Shown here: positions 1 to 6,799 of the stretch, in pieces
How positions within the stretch are numbered: the first letter of the stretch is position 1
Layout: each line of letters begins with the position of its first letter
NCBI GenBank assembly: GCA_016210295.1
Contig: JACQUM010000099.1
Coordinates: 1-14,206 of the forward strand
Direction: 5' to 3'
Length of the DNA: 14,206 nucleotides
Source of the DNA: Chloroflexota bacterium
Lineage (GTDB): Bacteria > Chloroflexota > Dehalococcoidia > UBA6926 > JACQUM01
The notes under the pieces: model-generated
The model's database searches: none
Told to the model about the DNA's origin: nothing
The model's input: only the letters and a program-made list of their open reading frames with translations
Translations under genes and position numbers: made by a program

Positions 1-88
1 CCACCCCCTTCCTGGCCAGGCATGCCCTGAGCCAGCCGAAGGGAAGGGGGACAGGGGGATAGTCGAAGGGTTTTTCAGCAACCTGCTA
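1..88 (-). repeat. Edge-truncated copy of a MITE-like inverted-repeat element
   Basis: The sequence from about 20 to 88, read on the minus strand, aligns along its length with the left part of the complete element at 6580-6697. Both share the end TAGCAGG-TG-TGAAAA, a CCCTTTCGAC-like block, a CCCCTGTCCCC block and a TTCGGCTGG-CTCA block, at roughly three-quarters identity by eye. The element therefore lies in the opposite orientation to the one at 6580. Bases 1-20 no longer match well, and the other terminus must lie outside the window. The terminal TA (87-88) coincides with the stop codon of the neighbouring cyclodeaminase gene. No transposase is present, so the copy is non-autonomous if it is mobile at all. 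Confidence 0.65.
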
Positions 89-1039
89 GAGCGAGACCTC
101 CTGGCCAACCTTCTCCTCTTTCGCCCGGCGGTAGACCAGCCCCGCCAGGGCGACGTCCCAGAGTCCGACGCCGTGAGACTCGAAGAGGGTGATCTCTTGA
201 GGGCTTCGGCGCCCCGCGGCGGTCCCCGCAACCACATCCCCTAGCTCCGCTAGATGGCTCCATTGGACGATGCCGCGCTGGGCTGGCTCCAGGAGGTCGC
301 CTGACTCCAGGGCCGCCTGCTCGCGGTCGTCTACGACGATGCGGTCCGCCCTCTCCACGGCCGCCAGGTCCAGCTCGCGTCGGAGCAGGGAGTTGGAGCC
401 GGCGGCGTTCACGTGCATCCCAGGGCGGAGCCACTCCCCTTTGAGCACCGGCGTGGCGGCGTTGGTCATGGTCACCACGACGTCTGCCTCCGCCACGGCC
501 TCCTCACCCGTGCCGACGGCCACGGCAGTGACGCCGAGGCGCTCGCGCGCCTGTGCCGCGAAGGCTTGACGTCTCTCCGGATTGCGGCCATACACCAGGA
601 CTCGCTTCACGGGCCGCACCGCGCAGACCGCCTCTACCTGGGTCTGTGCCTGGTACCCCGTGCCGATGATCCCCAGGACGGAGGACTCTTGTCGAGCCAG
701 GAATCTCGTGGCGACTCCCGATGCGGCGCCGGTGCGGATCTGACCCAACCTCTGCGCCTGGATGATGGCCAGGAGGTCTCCCGTCTCGCTGCTGTAGAGA
801 TAGACGTGGACCCTCCCGCCCCGTGGAGAGCCGGAGTAGACTTTCATCCCGAGGACGCCGCGGCCCGGGTCGCCCGCCGGGAGGAGTTGGAGGGCGCCCT
901 GGGACAAGAGAAGGCGACGCCGTGGCAGGTTGACGGCTGCACCTTCCCCCTGGCGACGCAGCGACTCTTCCAGGGCGGCGATGGCGTCCGACATCGGCGC
1001 GAGCCTGTGCACGTGTTCCTCGGTCAGCACTAATGTCAT
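86..1039 (-). CDS. Ornithine cyclodeaminase / mu-crystallin family NAD(P)-dependent enzyme
   Basis: A 317-residue protein of normal length for the ornithine cyclodeaminase/mu-crystallin family. Members convert ornithine to proline plus ammonia, or act as ketimine reductases, alanine dehydrogenases or opine-type synthases; the substrate cannot be read from this sequence. The family signatures are in order: GMKVYS with Lys66, IRTGAASG with Arg102, a Rossmann nucleotide loop GIIGTGYQAQ (residues 123-132), an N-A-A-G-S-N segment near 211-216, and acidic VVDDREQ with Asp237/238 in the position of the family's catalytic Asp. The start ATG is preceded on the minus strand by GGGAG nine bases away, a good ribosome-binding site. 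It is transcribed divergently from the MoxR-VWA unit. The TAG stop is contributed by the terminal CTA of the repeat at 1-88, so the last few residues may not be ancestral. Family assignment is sure; the substrate is unknown. Confidence 0.93.
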   Translation of the reverse strand: MTLVLTEEHVHRLAPMSDAIAALEESLRRQGEGAAVNLPRRRLLLSQGALQLLPAGDPGRGVLGMKVYSGSPRGGRVHVYLYSSETGDLLAIIQAQRLGQIRTGAASGVATRFLARQESSVLGIIGTGYQAQTQVEAVCAVRPVKRVLVYGRNPERRQAFAAQARERLGVTAVAVGTGEEAVAEADVVVTMTNAATPVLKGEWLRPGMHVNAAGSNSLLRRELDLAAVERADRIVVDDREQAALESGDLLEPAQRGIVQWSHLAELGDVVAGTAAGRRSPQEITLFESHGVGLWDVALAGLVYRRAKEEKVGQEVSL

Positions 1040-1169
1040 GGTCCGCTTCTCCCAGAGTTTTCGGGTCCTTGAGGTCTCGGTGAACGAGAGACTTCCAGGA
1101 TAACACGTAGGAGCGTGGCGATGTCGAGCCTGCGGGGTGGAGAGGGGGCGATGGGCTCTCCTTGGGACG

Positions 1170-1198
1170 TTGACAAGCCTAGAACGGAGAGTGAAAAT
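1170..1198 (+). promoter_or_regulatory. Candidate sigma70-type promoter for the MoxR-VWA unit
   Basis: A perfect -35 hexamer TTGACA (1170-1175), a 17-base spacer and GAAAAT (1193-1198, four of six matches to TATAAT) lie in the divergent intergenic region. Transcription would begin near 1205, leaving a leader of about 64 bases before the ATG at 1269. It is placed correctly for the plus-strand operon. The call rests on consensus matching only. Confidence 0.42.
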
Positions 1199-1223
1199 GG
1201 CCTAAGGAGGCTGACGGAGGCTC

Positions 1224-1247
1224 ATGGCTTCCCGAAGCCATTATTTT
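1224..1247 (+). promoter_or_regulatory. Leader hairpin with T-rich tail before the MoxR gene (possible attenuator)
   Basis: ATGGCTT (1224-1230) and AAGCCAT (1235-1241) form a perfect 7-bp stem with a CCCG loop, followed directly by TTATTTT. The structure sits between the candidate promoter and the ATG at 1269, so it would fold in the 5' leader. Its shape is that of a modest intrinsic terminator or attenuator. The stem's first three bases are also the ATG of a 13-codon micro-ORF (1224-1265). The stem is seen; a regulatory role is inferred. Confidence 0.35.
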
Positions 1248-1265
1248 ACTCTGGAGTGTGGGTAG
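1224..1265 (+). CDS. Possible 13-residue leader peptide upstream of the MoxR gene
   Basis: ATG at 1224 opens a 13-codon frame (MASRSHYFTLECG) ending in TAG at 1263-1265, three bases before the ATG of the AAA+ gene. AAGGAGG at 1204-1210 lies 13 bases upstream of the ATG and a second GGAGG at 1216-1220 only 3 bases upstream; neither spacing is ideal. The frame spans the hairpin at 1224-1241, so ribosomes translating it would melt that stem. The large gene has only a weak site of its own (GGAG 12 bases from its ATG), which would fit translational coupling. So short a frame can arise by chance. Confidence 0.2.
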   Translation: MASRSHYFTLECG

Positions 1266-1268
1266 AAC

Positions 1269-2663
1269 ATGGCAAAGCCCAAGACCCGAGGAGAGCTGGC
1301 CAAGAGCGGCTACGTCTCTCTCTCGGTCAAGCAGGAGCTCAGAAAGAACCTCATCCGCAAGATGCAGAAGGAGGAGCAGATCTTCCCTGGCATCGTTGGC
1401 TATGAAGAAACGGTCATCCCTCAGGTGGAGAACGCCATCCTGTCCGGTCAAGACATCATCTTTCTGGGAGAGCGGGGCCAGGCGAAGAGCCGCCTCATCC
1501 GGGCGATGGTGAACATTCTGGACGAGGAGCTCCCCATCATCGCGGGAAGCGAGGTTAACGATGACCCGTTCAACCCCATCAGCCGGTACGGGCAAGACAT
1601 CGTGGCCGAGAAGGGGGACGGCACGCCCATCGTTTGGATCGACCGGGAGAGGCGGTACGGAGAGAAGCTCTCCACCCCGGACATCACTGTTGCCGACCTC
1701 ATTGGGGAAGTAGATCCCATCAAGGTGGCCGAGGGGCGCTACCTCGCGGACGAGTTGACTATCCACTACGGCCTCATCCCGCGCACCAACCGCGGGATCT
1801 TCGCCATCAACGAGCTGCCGGACCTGGCGGAGCGTATCCAGGTGGGGCTGTTCAACATCATGGAGGATCGGGACGTCCAGATTAAGGGGTACCGCATCCG
1901 CCTGCCCCTGGACATCTGCCTCATCGCCAGCGCCAACCCCGAGGACTATACCAACCGCGGCCGCATCATCACACCCTTGAAGGACCGCTTCGGTGCGCAC
2001 ATCCGCACTCACTACCCGCGCACGGTGGAGCAGGAAATCGACATCATGGAGCAGGAGCGAGAGCATTTCGAGGACACCGGTCTCCCCATCTCCGTGCCGC
2101 GCTTCATGAAGGAGATTCTGGCGGAGATCTCGGCCCTGGCGCGGCGCAGCCCGGACGTGAACCAGCGCTCCGGCGTGAGCGTCCGCGTCTCCATCGGCAA
2201 CTACGAGACATCCGTCTCCAACGCTTTGCGCCGCGCCATCCGCAACAACGAGTCGGAGGCGGCTCCTCGCGTGAGCGACCTGGCGTATATCCTCGCCTCG
2301 ACCACGGGCAAGATCGAGCTGGAGAGCGTGGAGGAGGGCAAGGAATCCCGCGTCATCGAAGACCTCATCAAGCGGGGCGTCCTCAACGTCTTCAATCGCT
2401 ACTTCACCGTCCACGAGTTCGACGGCTTGCTTCGGCGGTTCGAGGAGGGCCTCGTGGTGGAGGCCTCGGACATGTTGCCCGCCCGCCACTACACGGCTAC
2501 CTTGGGAGAGATGGAGGGACTCGGGGAGGCGGTGAAGCGCCTGGAGGCGGATGAATCGCCGGCCACCGTCGCCTCAGCCATCGAGTTCGTCCTGGAGGGC
2601 CTGCATCTCAACCGGCGCGTGAACAAGGACAAGCACGAGGGAGCAGTCCGATACCGGGGATAG
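1269..2663 (+). CDS. MoxR / ChlI-like AAA+ ATPase
   Basis: A 464-residue AAA+ ATPase of the MoxR/magnesium-chelatase ChlI-like group, cytoplasmic, expected to form a ring that works with the VWA protein encoded next to it, as in RavA-ViaA, MoxR-VWA or BchI-BchD pairs. The Walker A loop is GERGQAKS (residues 67-74, Lys73), with Ala where GxGKS has Gly. The Walker B strand reads GIFAINELPDL (176-186), with Asn181 replacing the usual Asp before catalytic Glu182. Sensor 1 is ASANPEDYTNRGR (220-232, Asn223), and LKDRFG (237-242) carries a candidate arginine finger. The C-terminal third is helical lid sequence. The stop at 2661-2663 is three bases from the next ATG, so the two are co-translated. 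No chlorophyll or cobalamin genes are nearby, so a true metal chelatase role is unlikely. The physiological target is unknown. Confidence 0.9.
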   Translation: MAKPKTRGELAKSGYVSLSVKQELRKNLIRKMQKEEQIFPGIVGYEETVIPQVENAILSGQDIIFLGERGQAKSRLIRAMVNILDEELPIIAGSEVNDDPFNPISRYGQDIVAEKGDGTPIVWIDRERRYGEKLSTPDITVADLIGEVDPIKVAEGRYLADELTIHYGLIPRTNRGIFAINELPDLAERIQVGLFNIMEDRDVQIKGYRIRLPLDICLIASANPEDYTNRGRIITPLKDRFGAHIRTHYPRTVEQEIDIMEQEREHFEDTGLPISVPRFMKEILAEISALARRSPDVNQRSGVSVRVSIGNYETSVSNALRRAIRNNESEAAPRVSDLAYILASTTGKIELESVEEGKESRVIEDLIKRGVLNVFNRYFTVHEFDGLLRRFEEGLVVEASDMLPARHYTATLGEMEGLGEAVKRLEADESPATVASAIEFVLEGLHLNRRVNKDKHEGAVRYRG

Positions 2664-2666
2664 ATC

Positions 2667-4712
2667 ATGCCGCTTTGGTACTCCTATTCTCGCTGGGACG
2701 GGGCCCAGAGCGCCCTCGAGATCGATGAGCAAGCTTTCCTCGACGAGTTCTCGGAGAGCTTGCTGACCAAGAGCGATGTTTCTGCTGCCCTGCGGTCTAT
2801 GGCGCAACGAGGGGTGCGCACCCGGCAGGGGGAGCGAATCAAGGGGGTCCAAGACCTCCTTCAGCAGCTCCGGGGACAGCGGCAGCGGACCCTGAGCCAG
2901 CACAACCTCGACTCCGTCCTCTCCGATATTCGAAACAAGCTCGATGAGCTCCTTCGCACGGAACGGGATGGGATCGAGCAGCGCGTGCGGGAGGCTCGGG
3001 AGCAGGCCGGCGGGGCAAAGGAGAGCGGCACCGGCGTCTCGCCCGAGATGGCCCGGCAACTATTGCAGCGGCTGGAAGAGATGGCCGCGCGCAAAAGGGA
3101 GTTCCTCGACGGTCTCCCTGCGGACATCGGCGGCGCCGTCCGCCAGCTCAACGCCTACGAGTTCATGCACGCTGGCGCTCAGCAGCAGTTCCAAGAGCTG
3201 AAGCGCATGTTGCAGCAGGAGTTCATCGCCCGGCAGTTCCAGAAGATGGCCCAAGGCATGCAGGACCTCTCCCCGGAGAGCCTGGACGGGCTCAGGCAGA
3301 TGCTCCACGACTTGAACAACCTGCTCCGGGAGAAACTGCTCGATGGTCAGCCGGATTTTCAGGGCTTCATGGAGAAGTGGGGCCGGGCCTTCGGCGATCA
3401 GCGGCCCCAAGACCTGGACGAAATCATCGAGCTTCTCAAGGAGCAGATCGGCCAGATCCAGTCCCTTTTCGATAGCATGTCGCCGCAGCAGCGTCGGGAG
3501 CTGGAGAGCCTCTCCCAGGCGTTGCTGGACGATCCGGGCCTTCGGGAAGAGCTGTCCGATCTTGCGCAGAACCTGGAGGCGATGAGCCCCACAGGCCGCT
3601 TGGGAAAGCCTTATCCCTTCCAGGGGGACGATCCGCTGACGCTCCAGGAAGCCTTGGAGGTCATGGACCAGCTCCGAAGCCTGGACGATCTGGAGACTCA
3701 GCTGAAGAAGACCCAGCAGGGCGGCTCTCTCCAGGACATCGACGTGAATGCCTTGCGTTCGCTCCTCGGGGAGGAGGCTGCCCACGCCGTGGAGCAGCTC
3801 CGCCAGCTCGTGGAGATCCTGGAGAAGGCGGGGTACATCAAGCAGGTGGGGAGCCGGTACGAGTTGACTCCTCGTGGCATGCGGCGCATCGGCCAGAAGG
3901 CCCTCGGGGAGATGTTCGCCTACATCAAGAGGGAGCGGGCAGGGCGGCACCTCACCGCAGAGTCCGGCAGGGGCAGTGGCGACCCCTCCGGAGAGACCAA
4001 GTCCTACGAGTTCGGGGACCAGTTTCTCGTGGACCTTCCCCGGACGGTCTATAACGCCGTCACACGAGGGGAGGAGGTCCCCGTTCACCTCGCACCGGAG
4101 GACTTCGAGGTCTATCGGACCGAGGAGACCTCCCAGGCCGCTACCGTTCTTATGCTGGACCTGAGCCTCTCCATGGCCATGCGAGGTAACTTCCTCGCTG
4201 CCAAGAAGGTGGCCCTGGCCCTGGATAACCTCATCCGCACCCAGTTCTTTCGGGATGACCTCCACATCGTCGGTTTTTCCACCTACGCGCGAGAGGTCAA
4301 GCCGGAGAAGCTCCCTTACCTCTCGTGGGACGAGTTCGACCCGTATACGAATATCCAGCACGGGCTCGCCCTGGCCCAGAAGCTTCTAAGCCGCCACAAA
4401 GGGGGGACGAAACAGATCATCATCATCTCCGATGGCGAGCCGACGGCCCACATGGAGGGCGGGCAGCTCTTCCTGCAGTATCCCCCGAGCCCGCGCACCA
4501 TTCGCGAGACCCTCAAAGAGGTCAAGCGAGCGACCGATGCTCGCATCGTCATCAACACCTTCATGCTGGAGCGGAACTCCTACCTCGTGGAATTCGTAGA
4601 GGAGATGACGCGGATCAACAGGGGTCGCGTCTTCTACACGACGCCAGAGCATTTGGGCGAGTACATTCTCGTCGACTACATCTCCAACCGCCGAAGGAAA
4701 GTCATTAGCTAG
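2667..4712 (+). CDS. VWA/MIDAS-domain partner protein of the MoxR ATPase
   Basis: A 681-residue protein ending in a von Willebrand factor A domain. The MIDAS metal site is complete: DLSLS (Asp498, Ser500, Ser502), Thr561 in YTN, and Asp589 in ISDGEP. The first 470 residues are charged, Gln/Leu/Glu-rich and mainly helical with probable coiled coil, and contain no transmembrane segment or signal peptide, so the protein should be cytoplasmic. Such VWA proteins are the substrate-binding or adaptor partners of MoxR-type ATPases. The start ATG lies three bases after the ATPase stop, which indicates translational coupling and a stoichiometric complex. The order and pairing resemble ChlI-ChlD, but the protein has no AAA-like N-terminal half as ChlD does, which favours a ViaA/CoxE-like role. 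The ribosome-binding site (GGGGA) is weak and coupling probably matters. Confidence 0.9.
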   Translation: MPLWYSYSRWDGAQSALEIDEQAFLDEFSESLLTKSDVSAALRSMAQRGVRTRQGERIKGVQDLLQQLRGQRQRTLSQHNLDSVLSDIRNKLDELLRTERDGIEQRVREAREQAGGAKESGTGVSPEMARQLLQRLEEMAARKREFLDGLPADIGGAVRQLNAYEFMHAGAQQQFQELKRMLQQEFIARQFQKMAQGMQDLSPESLDGLRQMLHDLNNLLREKLLDGQPDFQGFMEKWGRAFGDQRPQDLDEIIELLKEQIGQIQSLFDSMSPQQRRELESLSQALLDDPGLREELSDLAQNLEAMSPTGRLGKPYPFQGDDPLTLQEALEVMDQLRSLDDLETQLKKTQQGGSLQDIDVNALRSLLGEEAAHAVEQLRQLVEILEKAGYIKQVGSRYELTPRGMRRIGQKALGEMFAYIKRERAGRHLTAESGRGSGDPSGETKSYEFGDQFLVDLPRTVYNAVTRGEEVPVHLAPEDFEVYRTEETSQAATVLMLDLSLSMAMRGNFLAAKKVALALDNLIRTQFFRDDLHIVGFSTYAREVKPEKLPYLSWDEFDPYTNIQHGLALAQKLLSRHKGGTKQIIIISDGEPTAHMEGGQLFLQYPPSPRTIRETLKEVKRATDARIVINTFMLERNSYLVEFVEEMTRINRGRVFYTTPEHLGEYILVDYISNRRRKVIS

Positions 4713-4720
4713 TCCCTTGC

Positions 4721-4740
4721 CCCCCTTTTCAGCACCCTGC
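4721..4740 (+). repeat. Solo terminal repeat of the MITE-like element
   Basis: These 20 bases match the right end of the complete element (6675-6694) at 19 of 20 positions; the only difference is one C/T at the edge of the C-T run. The match stops exactly at the element's terminal CTGC, and here GA follows instead of TA. There is no second end or interior nearby. It lies eight bases after the stop of the VWA gene. It may be a decayed or aborted copy, or a short 3'-end motif in its own right. Confidence 0.5.
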
Positions 4741-4793
4741 GAAGGCCCTACCCCCTCGGGGATTACCCCTCCTATCACCTGCCAATCGTCCTT

Positions 4794-5540
4794 TTGAGTG
4801 ATGAATCCGCCGATGAGATGAATGAATATGCCTTGGAAGGGAGCGAGGGAAGAGATGGTGTCGAAACGTCAGCGATAAAGAAAGCGCCGGCCCTCTGGCA
4901 GGGCCTGCTCCTCCTGTCCTTTTCCGTCGCCCTCTTGGCGGGCTGCGCCACGGTGCAGCTATCCCCCACGCCCACCAGTGAGCCCGCCGCAGCGTTAACA
5001 CCGAGTCCTCCACCTGCTGGGACGCCGGCGGCAGTCCCCGTCATCCTGGAGCTGCTTTCGCCACAGGACGGTGCCATGGTCGAAACGGGAGCCGTGAGAG
5101 TCTTCGGTAAGGCTCGCCCCGACGCCATCGTCGGCATCGAAGGGGTCCCTGTAGAGGTCAGGGAGGACGGCACCTTCCAGAGAGACCTCCCTCTGGAAGA
5201 GGGGAGCAACATCATCGAAGTGGCGGCCTCAGACCTTTCGGGGGACACGGTGTTCCAATCCGTGGTTGTCTTCTACACTCCTCCCCCCGCTGGACTTCCC
5301 TTCACTCTCTTCTACCCCGCCGATGGCTTGGTGGTCAAGGAACCCTCTATTGCGGTCATCGGGGGGACCCAACCAGACGCCGTGGTGGGGGTCAACGGAG
5401 ACCCAGCGGATGTAAGCGAGCTGGGAATCTTCTCCGCAAACGTTTCGCTGACTGAAGGGGCCAACGTCATTGAAGTAGTCGCCACCGATATCGAAGGCAA
5501 CACGAGCTTCAGAACTGTGGTGGTCTTCTATGTCCCGTAG
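4794..5540 (+). CDS. Lipoprotein with two bacterial Ig-like repeats
   Basis: An exported lipoprotein. A hydrophobic stretch (about residues 33-48 from the TTG start) ends in the lipobox LLAGC, with Cys51 encoded at 4944-4946. A Thr/Pro/Ala-rich linker follows (about 56-80), then two tandem beta-sandwich-like repeats of about 83 residues. Each runs from an L-x-x-P-x-D-G motif through PDA-VG-GxP, an EG-N-I/V-IEV-A-D core and an F-VVVFY end. This pattern resembles the Ig-like/glucodextranase B-like modules that present or space surface proteins. The start is uncertain: TTG 4794 gives a long charged N-region, and ATG 4818 (residue 9) or TTG 4833 (residue 14) would give a more usual signal peptide; none has a clear ribosome-binding site. 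It follows the VWA gene by 81 bases. No enzymatic residues are recognised. Confidence 0.82.
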   Translation: MSDESADEMNEYALEGSEGRDGVETSAIKKAPALWQGLLLLSFSVALLAGCATVQLSPTPTSEPAAALTPSPPPAGTPAAVPVILELLSPQDGAMVETGAVRVFGKARPDAIVGIEGVPVEVREDGTFQRDLPLEEGSNIIEVAASDLSGDTVFQSVVVFYTPPPAGLPFTLFYPADGLVVKEPSIAVIGGTQPDAVVGVNGDPADVSELGIFSANVSLTEGANVIEVVATDIEGNTSFRTVVVFYVP

Positions 5541-5617
5541 GCTTTTCATCCCCTGCTAACCCGTGCCAGGGTTTCGCCGTTATATACAGTGAACATCCAA
5601 GCAAGGAGGGAAAGGAC

Positions 5618-6469
5618 ATGATAGGAAAGCGATGGCTGAGTATTCTCCTGGCCTTGGGCCTCATGGGGACCGGGCTGGGAGTCGCTTATGCCCAGGGGGA
5701 AGAGGAAGGCGCTCGCCGTGCCGGCCTCGTGGGGATCGTCTCCAGCTACAACGCAGTGACGGGAGCCCTCGGCCTGGACGTTAAGGGCGGGCCGAAGGAG
5801 GCGTGCTCCGCTATTACCGTCACGGGGGACACCAAGGTCAAGACCCCCGGGGAGAGCGCCGCCACTGCAGTCGCCGGGACTCTCGAAGCGGGGGCCAAGG
5901 TAGCCGTCCTGGTGGAGCGGCTACCCGATGGGAGTTGCACGGCCATCCAGGTGGTAGTCAAGCCTGTGGCTCCCACATCTCCCGCCGTGATTGGGACGGT
6001 GGTCAGCGTAGAGAACGGCCTCCTCACCATCACGCGCCCCGATGGCACTACCAAGACAATCCAGCTCCCGCCTGGGGTCACCCCGCCGGCCGTCGGCGAG
6101 GTGGTGACGGCCTTCGCTCGGCCCCCTCGCGGTGGAGAACGTGGCGCTCCTCCGACGCTCACCGGGTTGGTCCGGGCCGAGGAGGTGCACCAGCGGCTAA
6201 GGGCCTTCCTCCAGACGCTGGCTTCCGAACAGAGCACCCTGCCTGAGAAGGCAGCCCAGGCCCTGGACCGGCGCCTCACTCACATAGCTGCTTTGCTGGA
6301 CAACCACCTCTCCCATAGGCTGGCTATCCTCCAGCAGGCAAGCGAGAAGAAGGACTTGCCTGCCCAGGCGCGGGCGGGCATTCAGAAGGCGATAGAGAAG
6401 GCCCACCAGGACCGCGATGAGGCTCAGGGGAAGGCCCCCGAGGGCCGGCCCGGGCGAAGAGGCTCCTAG
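5618..6469 (+). CDS. Secreted protein with two DUF5666-like beta domains and a helical tail
   Basis: A 283-residue exported protein with a classical signal peptide: KR at residues 4-5, hydrophobic core 7-22, and AYA-Q giving probable signal peptidase I cleavage after Ala25. Two beta-rich repeats follow (about 36-115 and 118-190), each opening with a GIV/GTV-x-S-x-N segment, then an ITV or ITR strand, a threonine-rich turn and a V-x-V/A strand. This pattern is like DUF5666 domains. Residues 195-275 are helical and charged, with evenly spaced hydrophobics, resembling DUF5667-type tails of Chloroflexota and Actinomycetota. Two cysteines (in ACSAI and GSCTAI) lie within the first domain and might pair. 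The start is supported by AAGGAGG ending nine bases before the ATG. The strong terminator follows 43 bases after the stop. Function unknown; the domain names are from pattern memory. Confidence 0.8.
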   Translation: MIGKRWLSILLALGLMGTGLGVAYAQGEEEGARRAGLVGIVSSYNAVTGALGLDVKGGPKEACSAITVTGDTKVKTPGESAATAVAGTLEAGAKVAVLVERLPDGSCTAIQVVVKPVAPTSPAVIGTVVSVENGLLTITRPDGTTKTIQLPPGVTPPAVGEVVTAFARPPRGGERGAPPTLTGLVRAEEVHQRLRAFLQTLASEQSTLPEKAAQALDRRLTHIAALLDNHLSHRLAILQQASEKKDLPAQARAGIQKAIEKAHQDRDEAQGKAPEGRPGRRGS

Positions 6470-6512
6470 GCCAGACGGGCTAGCATCCAAGAATCCCGCG
6501 CAGTCGGCAGAC

Positions 6513-6554
6513 ACGGAGGGCGTGCCCCGAAAGGGGCACGCCCTCCGTCCTTTT
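6513..6554 (+). terminator. Strong intrinsic terminator with a 16-bp perfect stem and GAAA loop
   Basis: The arms at 6513-6528 and 6533-6548 are perfectly complementary over 16 bases (ACGGAGGGCGTGCCCC on the left) and enclose a GAAA tetraloop of the GNRA class. CCTTTT follows. The hairpin ends the plus-strand block of the two exported proteins and insulates it from the nfeD unit. The T tract is short, but the stem is exceptionally stable. Confidence 0.9.
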
Positions 6555-6579
6555 CACCCGCGTGTCCCACTGTCTAGCC

Positions 6580-6697
6580 CTAGCAGGCTGATGAAAACCC
6601 CTTTCGACCATTCCCCTGTCCCCTACCATTCGGCTGGGCTCAAGGCAAGCTCCGGGGCTTCGCCCCTCTGGGCTCCCCTTTTTCAGCACCCTGCTAG
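6580..6697. repeat. Complete MITE-like element with terminal inverted repeats
   Basis: The ends GCAGGCTGATGAAAA (6583-6597) and TTTTCAGCACCCTGC (6680-6694) are inverted repeats agreeing at 13 of 15 positions. Each end is flanked by TA (6581-6582 and 6695-6696), as expected for the TA target duplication of IS630/Tc1-mariner-type elements. The roughly 112-bp body codes for nothing and contains an inner GGGGC-TTC-GCCCC hairpin and a CCCCTTTTT run near its right end. A related copy lies inverted at 1-88 and a solo end at 4721-4740. It sits between the terminator and the nfeD gene. The inverted repeats are seen; mobility by a transposase elsewhere in the genome is inferred. Confidence 0.65.
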
Positions 6698-6762
6698 AGA
6701 CGTGCAGCCGCCTCCGGCTCTGGGAGGCAGGAAAGGTGCGTGGAGGGCATGAAGCGTGTGAG

Positions 6763-6768
6763 TACAAT
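6763..6768 (+). promoter_or_regulatory. Possible -10 box of the nfeD-slipin unit
   Basis: TACAAT matches five of six consensus bases and lies 31 bases upstream of the nfeD start, with GTGAG just before it. No convincing -35 hexamer is found 16-18 bases upstream. This is a weak call. Confidence 0.25.
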
Positions 6769-6799
6769 GAGGACGAAAGGACTCTGCTGAGGAACTGCC

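Larger units (their letters stand above)
6470..6799. other. Gene-free stretch: terminator, repeat element and nfeD promoter region
   Basis: No frame here has coding character. The stretch contains, in order, the terminator at 6513-6554, the complete repeat element at 6580-6697, a small GCCTCC/GGAGGC hairpin (6710-6728) and a possible -10 box (6763-6768). The remainder, 6555-6579 and 6729-6762, shows nothing recognisable. Confidence 0.7.

Noticed and set aside
3060..4361. A 433-codon open frame antisense to the VWA gene
   Set aside because: Mirrors the Leu/Glu-rich coding strand and has no independent motif; the VWA frame has a complete MIDAS.
1269..4712. Magnesium or cobalt chelatase ChlI/ChlD annotation for the ATPase-VWA pair
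   Set aside because: No tetrapyrrole genes are nearby, there is no ChlH/CobN-like large subunit, and the VWA protein lacks the AAA-like half of ChlD.
5581..5590. TATATACAGT upstream of the DUF5666-like gene as a -10 box
   Set aside because: No -35 hexamer at a suitable distance, and it lies close to the ribosome-binding site; too weak to annotate.
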